DNA of 12,204 nucleotides from assembly GCA_021789565.1 (NCBI GenBank), contig JAJYJL010000101.1, positions 1 to 12,204 on the forward strand. Direction: 5' to 3'. The stretch comes from Acidobacteriota bacterium. GTDB taxonomy: Bacteria > Acidobacteriota > Terriglobia > UBA7540. The stretch's first letter is position 1. Each line of letters starts with the position of its first letter. The notes under the pieces are model-generated. The model was not told the DNA's origin. It worked only from the letters and a program-made list of their open reading frames with translations, and did no database searches. A program made the translations under genes and the position numbers. Positions 1 through 7,888 of the stretch are shown here, piece by piece.

Positions 1-230
1 CGCCACTGAAAACGCCGAAGTGTGCAGGTGCTGAAGTTCAGGGACAGAAGCTTTTCCATTTTGTCCTGCGCGTAAATAGTGGCGCGGGTCACTTCAGTGC
101 CCTGGTTTCTGTTGGTGACGGTGCCCTGAAAGATGAGGCCTCCCACGCTGAACACGCCGACAACGGCAATCAAGACAGCAATCAGGGTTTCAATCAATGT
201 GACCCCGTTTTCGCCGGCCGGACTTCTCAT
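1..230 (-). CDS. PilV-like type IV minor pilin, partial (3' end off the left edge)
   Basis: The reading frame starts at ATG 230-228 on the minus strand and stays open to the window edge, giving 76 residues. The N-terminus has a short charged leader, then G9 directly before V-T-L-I-E, so prepilin peptidase (PilD) would cut after G9 and leave Val at +1 and the conserved Glu at +5 (E14). A hydrophobic helix (about residues 10-32) follows, as in all class III signal-peptide pilins. The downstream text (Q-G-T-V-T-N-R-N, then A-Q-D-K-M-E-K-L) resembles the start of PilV/GspI-type minor pilins, in which a segment just after the helix reads like AxxxAEKxLE. It lies 36 nt downstream of the FimT-like gene on the same strand, so the two are probably co-transcribed minor-pilin genes. 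An in-frame stop lies shortly upstream, so ATG 230 is the best start. The exact subfamily (PilV, GspI or GspJ) cannot be settled from the N-terminus alone. Confidence 0.75.
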   Translation of the reverse strand, partial: MRSPAGENGVTLIETLIAVLIAVVGVFSVGGLIFQGTVTNRNQGTEVTRATIYAQDKMEKLLSLNFSTCTLRRFQW

Positions 231-266
231 CGCTTTGTTTTCGCACCCTCTGCTCAAGTTGAACCT

Positions 267-1004
267 CTATCTCTTTAACCAGGAATTGCCGGCCGTGTCC
301 CAGTTCCACACCGTGACCGCGCCCCCAATCGACACCGTAACAGCATCCACCAGGTTGTACTGGTTGCTGACGTAAACCACCGCTCCCCCATTGCCGAGCG
401 GGTCGCCGTTGCTGTCCACCGGCGCGCCGCGCGTATTGAAGTAAATCTCAATGGGGTCCGGGCAGGGACTCGGGTCTGACTGAATGGTTCCGGGATAACT
501 GCTGGCGCCGAGGAAAGCCGGACGGCATCCTGAGAAGCTGTCTCCTTCATGGGCATATTGGGTTCCGCCCTCGATCCCCGCCGTCGTCAGGGCATTGTAA
601 GCCGAGGTGCAGGCGGGATCGGCGCTGACGGATGTGTCGCCGCAAAGCTGTTCCCGCCAGCAGGTTCCCGAAGAAGCGTTGACGACCTCGCGGTAGGGTG
701 CAAACTGTGAGGCCGCTCTCATGCGCGCAATGTTCAACTGGTTGGCTAGCGCTGATGCGTCCGCGTGCAGACGGTAAGCCTTGATGGCCTGGTATGCCTG
801 CGGAACTACCATAGCCGTCATAATCCCGGCAACCGCAACCACGATAAGCGCCTCCAGAAGGGTAAAGGCCCGGTCTGAGGTGCTATACGCCTGGCGGCTG
901 AGCCCCCCGCAATTAACGAACAGTGAACGCCGACATGCCGAACCGGGACCTCGCGAGACGGTCCCTGGCGCGCACTGGTTCAGCGGTGACTTTATTGACG
1001 CCAT
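267..1004 (-). CDS. FimT/GspH-type pseudopilin
   Basis: A 245-residue secreted pilin-like protein. A class III (prepilin) signal is clear: D-R-A46 then F-T-L-L-E-A-L-I-V-V, with the conserved Glu at +5 (E51) and a hydrophobic helix at about 47-68. This is the N-terminal shape of FimT/GspH minor pseudopilins, which prime type IV pilus or type II secretion fibres in the periplasm. The rest is a Cys-containing globular domain, with cysteines around residues 110-190, that ends in short beta-rich segments (G-G-A-V-V-Y-V-S, V-T-V-S-I-G-G). Two oddities are visible. The residue before the cleavage site is Ala, where Gly is nearly universal. The leader is 46 residues, longer than usual. No in-frame ATG, GTG or TTG occurs between M1 and the cleavage site, so a shorter leader would need CTG (residue 28). 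A GGA eight bases before ATG 1004 is a plausible ribosome site. It probably forms an operon with the PilV-like gene downstream. Confidence 0.8.
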   Translation of the reverse strand: MASIKSPLNQCAPGTVSRGPGSACRRSLFVNCGGLSRQAYSTSDRAFTLLEALIVVAVAGIMTAMVVPQAYQAIKAYRLHADASALANQLNIARMRAASQFAPYREVVNASSGTCWREQLCGDTSVSADPACTSAYNALTTAGIEGGTQYAHEGDSFSGCRPAFLGASSYPGTIQSDPSPCPDPIEIYFNTRGAPVDSNGDPLGNGGAVVYVSNQYNLVDAVTVSIGGAVTVWNWDTAGNSWLKR

Positions 1005-1093
1005 ACACCCATTCCATCGGCTGCATGGCGTCCAGACTCTAGGGCCTGCTGTGGGCTTAAAGGGGAATCATCTTGCCTTTATGTCCGCGATGT

Positions 1094-1106
1094 ATCTCAA
1101 TGAGAT
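1094..1106. promoter_or_regulatory. 13-bp palindrome, possible operator
   Basis: ATCTCA-A-TGAGAT is a perfect inverted repeat with 6-bp arms around one central base. It lies 90 bp upstream of the pseudopilin start, in the AT-richer part of the divergent region. Such symmetry with almost no loop suits a dimeric DNA-binding protein better than an RNA hairpin. No regulator gene is visible in the window, so its partner is unknown, and chance occurrence remains possible. Confidence 0.3.
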
Positions 1107-1285
1107 CAAACCTCGTTAACATGATCCGTGAACCCGCATTAAATTGATCTAATGATTTGGCGAGAACCCGCACCAAGGCAATTCAGGCTTCGCGGGCGGA
1201 ACGTGCGCCTGGAGAACCCACGATGGAATCGCCTGGTTCGCAGGTGTGCGACTTTTCATTGGCCATCATGCCTGGAAGCGGGCCG

Positions 1286-1314
1286 TTGCAGACTGGCGGG
1301 ATTTTCTGTACTAT
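1286..1314 (+). promoter_or_regulatory. Candidate sigma-70-type promoter for the hydrolase genes
   Basis: A weak -35 (TTGCAG, 1286-1291) and a better -10 (TACTAT, 1309-1314, matching the consensus at T1, A2, A5 and T6) are separated by exactly 17 bp. Transcription would start near 1321 and give a leader of about 50 nt before the ATG at 1372. Such a start would leave the GTG at 1246 outside the transcript, which supports the shorter protein. This is read by eye only. Confidence 0.4.
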
Positions 1315-1371
1315 CCTTGCTTCGGGCATGCCGGGCGATTCACTTCAAAAGGCTTTAGCTCCTTCCTGACC

Positions 1372-3897
1372 ATGGCGACGCTTCCACCAGAAGTTTCACA
1401 GGCTCCGCATGGGACCCAACGGCCGTTGCGCCGGGTGGGGCTATCGGTCCTGATTGCAGTTTTGGCGCTGGCGGCTGCATTGGGCGCATGGGTCTACTGG
1501 CGGATCCACGTATGCCTGCCCCGGCTGGATGGAACCATTCAACTTGAGGGGCTCCGTGGCAAAGTCCAGGTACTTCGCGACTCCCATGGAGTTCCGCACA
1601 TCAAGGCCGAATCGCTCGAAGATCTCGTGTTTGCCCAGGGGTATGTCACGGCGCAGGACCGCCTTTGGCAAATGGACCTGAGCCGCAGGATTGCGCAAGG
1701 CCGCCTGTCAGAATTGTTTGGTCCCCGCACGCTTCACTCGGACATTATGAACCGGACGCTGGGATTGAAGCAGGCAGCCGAGCGGGGCGTGGACGAACTC
1801 GACCCTGAAGACCAGAAGCTGCTGCGCGACTATGCCCGCGGCGTGAACGAGTTTATCCGAACCCACCAGAGCCGCCTGCCAATGGAGTTTCTGCTGCTGC
1901 GCTATCACCCGGGTGCATGGCGGGAATCTGACTCCCTGGAAGTGGCCCTGAACATGGCACGGCTGCTGAATACCTCATGGCCGGATGAGCTGATGCGCGA
2001 ACGCGTTCGAGCGAGGCTGGGCAGCGAGCCGCTGGAGTCTGACCTGTTTCCTGCCCGTTCGCCGCTGGACCACCCCGTGGCCCAAATGTCCCCAAACTTC
2101 TCAACGCCTGCGGCGCCGGGAAGCGTGGGACTGTCAGGCCCAAAAACAAAGCCGTCACGCCTTTTGGAAGGTCCCGGCAAGGCAATGGCTCCGTCGCAAG
2201 AAAATTTCACCAGCCTGGATCCGATGCTGCGTGCGCTGGAGTCATCAAGCTCGTACACGGGCGTGGGCAGCAATAACTGGGTGGTGAGTGGAGCCCATAC
2301 CCGTTCCGGCAAGCCCTTGCTGGCAAACGACCCGCATCTTCCTTTTGGGGTTCCGAGTGTCTGGTATATGGTCCACCTGGAAGCACCCGGCCTCGACGTG
2401 AGCGGCGTGAGCCTTCCGGGACTGCCGATGGTTATCATCGGGCACAACCGCCACATCGCATGGGGAGTTACCAATACCGACCCGGACGTGCAGGACCTCT
2501 ATGAGGAAACCTTCAACCATGTGGACCCGCGAGAATATTTTTATGACGGCAAGTGGGTGAGGGCCGGCGAAAGACTTGAAAAAATTAAGGTCCGCGGTAG
2601 AGTGGACAAATCCATCCTGGTTAAATCCACACGGCATGGCCCCATTCTTCCCGTTAGCGACACGGACAATCGCCCCCTCGCTCTTGCCTGGACAGCCCTG
2701 TTGCCGCACGCACTGCAATTCCCCTTTTTGAAAATCGACGAAGCGCAAAATTGGAAAGAGTTCACGGACGCCCTGAGTGGCTTTGCCGGGCCGATGCAGA
2801 ATTTTGTTTATGCCGACACCGAGGGCAACATCGGCTTCTATGCGACCGGATGGGTCCCCATTCGGAAGCGCGGCGACGGCGAGGTTCCGGTTCCCGGGTG
2901 GAGCGACGATTACGAGTGGCTGGGCATGGTCCCGTTCCAGGACCTCCCTCACGCCTGGAATCCGAAGAGCGGTATTCTCGCAACAGCCAATGGCCGCGTC
3001 GTACCCGACGATTATCCTTACTTTATTACTTCAATGTGGGGGGCTCCGTACCGCACTGCGCGCATCTATCAGCTTTTGGAGGGCGGACAATCATTCACCG
3101 TTTCGGACATGCTGAAGATCCAGATGGATCTCCATCCGCTGGACGATGAGTGGCTGCGCGACCGCCTGGTAGCTGCCGCAAATGAATATCCACCCCAGAC
3201 GCCAGACACTCAATATGCCGTGGAGAAATTGCGCGCGTGGGGCGGCGAGGCCACAGCCGACTCCACCGCCACTCTGGTGTGCGAACTCACCATGACTACT
3301 CTTCTTCATTGCATCCTTGCGCCCAGGCTTGGAAACAACCTCGCGGGGTACCATTGTCCCATGAGCACTGTTTTTCTCCAGAACGTGATCGACAATAACC
3401 TGGACCGCTGGCTGCCGCCTGGCGATCGTGACCTGAACGAGACGCTGATGAAGAGCCTGGATGACGCCGTCCAGCAAATTCCGCAACGGGTTGGATCGGA
3501 TGACCACGCTGCCTGGAGGTGGGGCAGCACCATACCGTTAACGTTCCGCCATCCCCTGGGCGGTGGTTCATGGCTGCTGGGATGGTTGTTGAATGTGGGT
3601 CCTTTTCCGCAATCGGGGACCGGGTCAACTATCAAACGAGCCACGCGCGGTGTGGGGCCTTCCATGCGCATGGTGGTCGATCTCGGCGATCTTGATAACT
3701 CTGTCGAAAACCTTGCGCTCGGTGAATCCGGCCAGGCCTTCAGTCCCTACTACAAAGATCAGTTCGAAGCTTGGTATCATGGCCAGAGCTTTCCAATGCT
3801 GTTCAGCGATGGGGCCGTTCAAAAGGGGACGGCCCATCGCCTGGTGCTTGAACCGGCAGACGCAGGCCCAGAGGGAACGCACGAGAGCAGGCAATAA
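1372..3897 (+). CDS. Penicillin-acylase-family Ntn hydrolase, membrane-anchored
   Basis: An 841-residue member of the penicillin acylase family (peptidase S45; relatives cleave penicillin G, cephalosporin side chains, acyl-homoserine lactones or other acyl amides). The precursor self-cleaves to alpha and beta chains, and the new N-terminal residue of the beta chain is the nucleophile. Here G-S300-N-N-W marks that site, giving an alpha part plus spacer of 299 residues and a beta chain of 542, close to the usual size. Other family marks are L-R-D-S-H-G-V-P-H-I, A-Q-G-Y-V-T-A-Q-D-R-L-W-Q-M-D, a T-R-H-G-P segment, A-L-A-W-T, and a C-terminal G-E-S-G-Q-A-F-S-P-Y-Y-K-D-Q. After R20-R21 a single hydrophobic segment (about 22-44) without a clear signal-peptidase site suggests an uncleaved anchor with the enzyme in the periplasm. 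ATG 1372 was preferred to GTG 1246 because the anchor then sits normally and the frame starts after the candidate promoter. No good ribosome site precedes it. The substrate cannot be told from sequence. Confidence 0.88.
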   Translation: MATLPPEVSQAPHGTQRPLRRVGLSVLIAVLALAAALGAWVYWRIHVCLPRLDGTIQLEGLRGKVQVLRDSHGVPHIKAESLEDLVFAQGYVTAQDRLWQMDLSRRIAQGRLSELFGPRTLHSDIMNRTLGLKQAAERGVDELDPEDQKLLRDYARGVNEFIRTHQSRLPMEFLLLRYHPGAWRESDSLEVALNMARLLNTSWPDELMRERVRARLGSEPLESDLFPARSPLDHPVAQMSPNFSTPAAPGSVGLSGPKTKPSRLLEGPGKAMAPSQENFTSLDPMLRALESSSSYTGVGSNNWVVSGAHTRSGKPLLANDPHLPFGVPSVWYMVHLEAPGLDVSGVSLPGLPMVIIGHNRHIAWGVTNTDPDVQDLYEETFNHVDPREYFYDGKWVRAGERLEKIKVRGRVDKSILVKSTRHGPILPVSDTDNRPLALAWTALLPHALQFPFLKIDEAQNWKEFTDALSGFAGPMQNFVYADTEGNIGFYATGWVPIRKRGDGEVPVPGWSDDYEWLGMVPFQDLPHAWNPKSGILATANGRVVPDDYPYFITSMWGAPYRTARIYQLLEGGQSFTVSDMLKIQMDLHPLDDEWLRDRLVAAANEYPPQTPDTQYAVEKLRAWGGEATADSTATLVCELTMTTLLHCILAPRLGNNLAGYHCPMSTVFLQNVIDNNLDRWLPPGDRDLNETLMKSLDDAVQQIPQRVGSDDHAAWRWGSTIPLTFRHPLGGGSWLLGWLLNVGPFPQSGTGSTIKRATRGVGPSMRMVVDLGDLDNSVENLALGESGQAFSPYYKDQFEAWYHGQSFPMLFSDGAVQKGTAHRLVLEPADAGPEGTHESRQ

Positions 3898-3912
3898 GGG
3901 GCAGTACAGGCC

Positions 3913-5748
3913 ATGAAGAAAATGACGCGTCGGGAATCAATCTTAGCGATGGCCTCGGCGTTTGCCGCCGGAGGCACGGCTGTCAAAGCCGCCGGCCAGG
4001 CCACGTCAGGCTCCGCCAAATCGCCAACGACAGAAACCGCAGGCGGGCAGGGGGCCAGCCCTGCAAAACAGGCCGCGCAGCCTTCCGCATCCGATCAGGC
4101 TTTCCAGAAGTTCGTCGATGAATACTTCGACGGCTTTTTCGGTTTTGATCCCGCCAGCGCCACAAGCGCGGGAATTCATAAGTACGATGGGGAACTTCCC
4201 GCCTATTCGCAGACGGATATTCAGAGCGAAATTGCGCGCAACCAGATGGCGCTAAGACGCCTTGCAAGGATCCCCAGCAACGAACTCTCAGACGACAATT
4301 TGTTGGACGCCACCGTGCTTGAAAGCCTCATCAACGGCCGTCTGCTGGACCTTGCCAACGTCCGCATGTGGGCAAAGGACCCGGGTTTCTATAATACTCA
4401 GGCCGGGACGGCACTGTTCAGCCTGATCGAGCGCGATTTTGCCCCGCTCGATGACCGGCTGAAGTCGTTGATTGCCCGCGAACGTCACATCCCCGACGTC
4501 CTGAGCAGCGCCCGAACGAACGTGGTAAATCCTCCTGCTGTTTACACCAAGGTCGCCATTGAAGCGGTCCAGGCGGAGATTGATTTCCTCCAGAATGTTT
4601 TGCCGGGGGCCGTTGCCGGCGCGCAGAGTCTGGCGCTAAGAACGGAATTCACGAAGGTCAACCAGAGTGCCGTCACGGCGTACCAGCAGTTCCTCGAATA
4701 TCTGCAGCAGGGGCTCAGCCCCCAATCGGGGGGCGATTTTGCCCTGGGCAGCGAGAATTTCCAGAAGAAACTCCAGTATGACGAGATGGTCGATCTTCCC
4801 ATTCAAGACCTGTTGGAAATCGGCCACAAAGAAATGCGCCGGGTGCAATCGCTTTTCACCCAGGCTGCCAATATCATCGACTCCACAAAACCACCGCTGG
4901 AGGTGCTCCAGAGCATCAGGCAAAGTGCCCCGGCCGCAGGCGAGGTGGTTGGAGATACGCAGTCGGTGCTCAACAACCTCCGGCAGTTTGTGCAGACCCA
5001 CGAGATTGTAACCATTCCTCCGGCGCCCATCCCGGAGGTGAAGGAAACGCCTTCCTTCATGCGCGCGCTCACCTTTGCCTCGATGGATACGCCCGGGCCG
5101 TTTGAAGATCATTCCAGCCAGTCGTTCTTTTATGTCACGCTGCCCAACCCCTCCTGGAACGAAGAGCGCACCCGGCAACTGCTGCAATTCTTTAACCATT
5201 ATTCGGTCCGCATCATCGCCATCCATGAGGTCTATCCCGGACACTACGTTCAGTTCCTGTGGCTGAAGCAGGCGCCCACAAGGGCACGAAAGCTCGAGCC
5301 TTCGCTGAACGCCATGGGAACCAATGTGGAAGGGTGGGCCCATTACTGCGAAGAAATGCTGCTGGAACAGGGCTACGGCGAGGGCAATCCCAGCCTGCTG
5401 CTGGTGCAGCTTCAGGCCGCCCTCATCCGGCTGTGCCGCTACATCGCCGGGATCAAAATGCACACGCAGGGCATGACGGTTGAGCAAGCCACCCTTCTGT
5501 TCCAGCAGCAAGCCTATATGGAACCGGCCAACGCGGAGCGCGAAGCAACGCGCGGGGCATTCGATCCCACCTACCTTGCCTACACGCTTGGGAAGCTGGA
5601 AATCATGAAACTCCGGGAAGACTATAAAAAAATGCTGGACGACAAATTCAATCTGAAAGCGTTCCACGATCAGTTTCTGAGTTACGGCGTCGTACCCGTC
5701 AAGTTGATCCGCGAACAGATGTTGAGGGATAAAACCCCTGTCCTTTAG
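3913..5748 (+). CDS. DUF885-family putative zinc peptidase, exported
   Basis: A 611-residue DUF885 protein. The family signature is present: H438-E-V-Y-P-G-H444 (an HExxxGH-type putative metal site) followed about 30 residues later by E473-G-W-A-H-Y-C-E, which probably gives a further metal ligand or catalytic acid. Family members are generally taken to be metallopeptidase-like, but few have been studied. The N-terminus (M-K-K-M-T-R6-R7-E-S-I-L, then a hydrophobic stretch and V-K-A at 24-26) resembles a twin-arginine signal, although the usual Phe after R-R-x is Ser. A low-complexity Ala/Gly/Ser/Gln-rich linker (about 27-62) follows, then the conserved domain from about 65 to the end. Export to the periplasm is therefore likely. 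The gene begins 15 nt after the acylase stop with an AGGGG ribosome site before ATG 3913, so the two are almost certainly co-transcribed. The identity of the reaction is inferred only. Confidence 0.87.
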   Translation: MKKMTRRESILAMASAFAAGGTAVKAAGQATSGSAKSPTTETAGGQGASPAKQAAQPSASDQAFQKFVDEYFDGFFGFDPASATSAGIHKYDGELPAYSQTDIQSEIARNQMALRRLARIPSNELSDDNLLDATVLESLINGRLLDLANVRMWAKDPGFYNTQAGTALFSLIERDFAPLDDRLKSLIARERHIPDVLSSARTNVVNPPAVYTKVAIEAVQAEIDFLQNVLPGAVAGAQSLALRTEFTKVNQSAVTAYQQFLEYLQQGLSPQSGGDFALGSENFQKKLQYDEMVDLPIQDLLEIGHKEMRRVQSLFTQAANIIDSTKPPLEVLQSIRQSAPAAGEVVGDTQSVLNNLRQFVQTHEIVTIPPAPIPEVKETPSFMRALTFASMDTPGPFEDHSSQSFFYVTLPNPSWNEERTRQLLQFFNHYSVRIIAIHEVYPGHYVQFLWLKQAPTRARKLEPSLNAMGTNVEGWAHYCEEMLLEQGYGEGNPSLLLVQLQAALIRLCRYIAGIKMHTQGMTVEQATLLFQQQAYMEPANAEREATRGAFDPTYLAYTLGKLEIMKLREDYKKMLDDKFNLKAFHDQFLSYGVVPVKLIREQMLRDKTPVL

Positions 5749-5869
5749 CTCGATGCCAAAAAAGCTCATGGACATTCAATTGAACCAGCGAAAACTGCGC
5801 GCCCAGTGCAGGATGAAAGACTTTCAAAATTCCATAACCAGGTGTCTGAACCCCAGGGAAAGGGACTCC

Positions 5870-7888
5870 ATGCAGCAAAATTTTCTTTCGATTACTCCGA
5901 AAGGTCAGTGGGCGCGACCTTCATTCGACCTTCTTTGCCGGGCGGGTCGGGCGGTCGTGTTGGCTTGCCTGATCCTTTGCGGCGCGTGGGCTGCAAGAGC
6001 GGCTGAAAGCCAACTTACAACTCCGCAGGCAGGGCCTAACCGGCTTGAACTTTCATACCGTCTTGAAATGGATCGGCCTTCAACCCACCTCCTGAAGGTG
6101 GAGATCACAGCAAAGCAGGTAACAGAACCCGTCCTCCGATTCGCCATGCCAGCCTGGGCGCCTGGCCGCTACGCCATTTATGATTTTGCGAAGAACGTTC
6201 AGGAATTCACGGCCGCCGGAGCAAACGGCCAGACTCTCCCATGGACGCAGCCGGACAAGCAAACCTGGGCTGTAGATACGTCCCACTGCGGCGGTACGCT
6301 CAGGGTGAGCTACAAGGTTTTCGCCAATGACCTGACCGGTTCCTTTTCGCAGTTTGATACGTCGCACGCGGCCATCAACGGGGCCTCTGTCTTTATGTAT
6401 CTGGCGGGGAACAAACCGGACCCGCTTACTTTGACCCTTCAACCGCCTAAGGGCTGGAAAATCGTCAGCGGTTTCTCGATGTCGCTCACCCAGACAACGT
6501 TCCAGGTTCCGAACTACGATATTCTTGTCGATACGCCTCTTGAAATCTCACCCGATGTCTGGGCGAATGACTTTGAAGAGGATGGAAAGACCTTCCGGGT
6601 GGCGGTTCACAGCTATGCCGATCAGGACAGCAGCGCCGGCAATCGAGCCGCGCTGGTCGACGGGCTGAAGAAGATTGTCCACTCCGAGATGGCCATGATG
6701 CCTGAGCCGGACTTCAGCCACTACACATTTCTATTCCATTTTGATCCGGGCCTGCCCATGGGCGACGGCATGGAACATCTGAATTCGACTGACATCATTG
6801 TTCACGGAAGGTTATCCGGCAACGGACTTTCCCAGGCGCTCGAAACGGCCGCCCATGAATTCTTCCATCTCTGGAATGTTAAGCGGCTGCGTCCTGTTGG
6901 CCTGGGCCCTTTCAATTACAGCCGCGAGGTTTACACCCGGTCGTTGTGGTTTGTGGAAGGCGTTACCACTTACTATTCCTACGTCAACCTGTTGCGCAGC
7001 GGCATCTGGGGGGAGAAGGAATTTCTGGATCGCATGGCGGGCGAGGTGCGGGCGCTGCGGGAAGCTCCAGGCCGCAAGCTGATGTCGGCGGAAAGTTCCA
7101 GCTTCCATGCCTGGTTTTACGACCGGTCGCCGCAAATGCAGGAAACAAACTTCGCCAACACCACGATCTCCTATTACAACAAGGGCGCCTTGCTGGGGAT
7201 GCTGCTCGATCTTGAAATCCGCTCCGCGACGCATGGCGAGAAATCGCTGGATGACGTGATGCGCCTGATGTACCGGAAATTTTATGAAAGCCCGGCAGCC
7301 ACCTACTACCTGCACGGCCGGGGCTATACGGAGAAGGACATTCTCGACGCTGTCAACCAGGTGTCCGGCGCAGACTTTGCGCCGTTCTTCCAGCAATACA
7401 TCGACGGAACCGCTCCTCTGCCGTACAAAGAGGCCCTCGCCAGGGCAGGGCTGGGGCTCCACATTGCAACCTCGCCCCAGGCGCCGCCCAGCCTGGGCGT
7501 GCTGGTTGAACCCGTGGACACAGGCGTCAGGATTTTTGCGGTACAGCCGGGCGGGGCGGCAGACCGCGCCGGCTTAAGCCGCGACGACGTGCTGATTTCC
7601 GTGGACGACCAGTCACTGGCCACCGACAGTCTGGCCGACCGGCTGAGCATCTATCCTGTGGGCGCAAAAGTGCTGTTTGAAGTGGAACGGCACGAAGATC
7701 GTCATCTCATGTACGTCCAGCTTGGCCCGCCACAGCCCGACGAGTATTCGATCACGGAATTACCCGGCGCCACGGAAGAACAGTTGAAAATCCGGCAGGG
7801 GTGGTTGAGCGGGAAGCAGGCGGGCCGGGCCCAAGGCGCTCCGGCGGACGCCGCTGCTGGACACCTCAGGAAGGCCGCTTCTTCTTGA
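5870..7888 (+). CDS. M61-family glycyl-aminopeptidase-like protein with PDZ domain
   Basis: A 672-residue M61 peptidase (type example: Sphingomonas glycyl aminopeptidase). In order it has a long signal peptide (hydrophobic core about 28-41, A-R-A cleavage site at 42-44), the beta-rich M61 N-terminal domain (about 50-220), the gluzincin catalytic domain with H329-E330-F-F-H333-L-W-N-V-K-R-L-R-P and the downstream ligand in W-F-V-E363-G, and a C-terminal PDZ domain (about 540-620; S-L-G-V-L-V, then P-G-G-A-A-D-R-A-G-L and D-D-V-L). The zinc site is complete, so activity is expected, probably on N-terminal Gly/Ala of peptides in the periplasm. The frame is open from ATG 5753, but ATG 5870 was chosen: AAGGGA lies just before it and the signal peptide then sits at the true N-terminus, leaving 121 bp after the DUF885 stop. 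Its last 23 bp overlap the converging DedA gene. Confidence 0.9.
   Translation: MQQNFLSITPKGQWARPSFDLLCRAGRAVVLACLILCGAWAARAAESQLTTPQAGPNRLELSYRLEMDRPSTHLLKVEITAKQVTEPVLRFAMPAWAPGRYAIYDFAKNVQEFTAAGANGQTLPWTQPDKQTWAVDTSHCGGTLRVSYKVFANDLTGSFSQFDTSHAAINGASVFMYLAGNKPDPLTLTLQPPKGWKIVSGFSMSLTQTTFQVPNYDILVDTPLEISPDVWANDFEEDGKTFRVAVHSYADQDSSAGNRAALVDGLKKIVHSEMAMMPEPDFSHYTFLFHFDPGLPMGDGMEHLNSTDIIVHGRLSGNGLSQALETAAHEFFHLWNVKRLRPVGLGPFNYSREVYTRSLWFVEGVTTYYSYVNLLRSGIWGEKEFLDRMAGEVRALREAPGRKLMSAESSSFHAWFYDRSPQMQETNFANTTISYYNKGALLGMLLDLEIRSATHGEKSLDDVMRLMYRKFYESPAATYYLHGRGYTEKDILDAVNQVSGADFAPFFQQYIDGTAPLPYKEALARAGLGLHIATSPQAPPSLGVLVEPVDTGVRIFAVQPGGAADRAGLSRDDVLISVDDQSLATDSLADRLSIYPVGAKVLFEVERHEDRHLMYVQLGPPQPDEYSITELPGATEEQLKIRQGWLSGKQAGRAQGAPADAAAGHLRKAASS

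Larger units (their letters stand above)
1005..1371. other. Divergent non-coding region between pilin and acylase genes
   Basis: About 367 bp separate the leftward pseudopilin start from the chosen rightward acylase start. Short open frames exist on the plus strand (for example 1157-1369), but none has a ribosome site or a recognisable protein, and they run across a candidate promoter. The left half is locally AT-richer (about 1085-1160) than the genes on both sides, as expected of a control region. It contains a perfect 13-bp palindrome and a 9-base direct repeat (GAACCCGCA at 1130-1138 and 1164-1172). No convincing promoter was found for the leftward pilins, and no sigma-54 -24/-12 pair was seen. 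Confidence 0.6.

Noticed and set aside
133..375. An 80-codon plus-strand frame at the left edge
   Set aside because: Antisense to two pilin-like genes with clear prepilin motifs.
1130..1172. Direct repeat GAACCCGCA (1130-1138, 1164-1172)
   Set aside because: Only 9 bases and two exact copies (a third near 1214 is imperfect); may be chance, so not listed as an element.
1157..1369. Short plus-strand frames in the divergent region
   Set aside because: No ribosome site, no recognisable protein, overlapping frames, and a candidate promoter lies within them.
1246..1371. GTG 1246 as the start of the penicillin-acylase-family gene
   Set aside because: It would place 42 unrelated residues before the membrane anchor and begin upstream of the candidate promoter; ATG 1372 fits better.
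4636..5775. A 379-codon open frame on the minus strand
   Set aside because: Antisense to the DUF885 gene, whose metal-site motifs are intact; no recognisable domain in the antisense product.
5753..5869. ATG 5753 as the start of the M61 gene
   Set aside because: It adds 39 polar residues before the signal peptide and has no ribosome site, whereas ATG 5870 has AAGGGA just before it.
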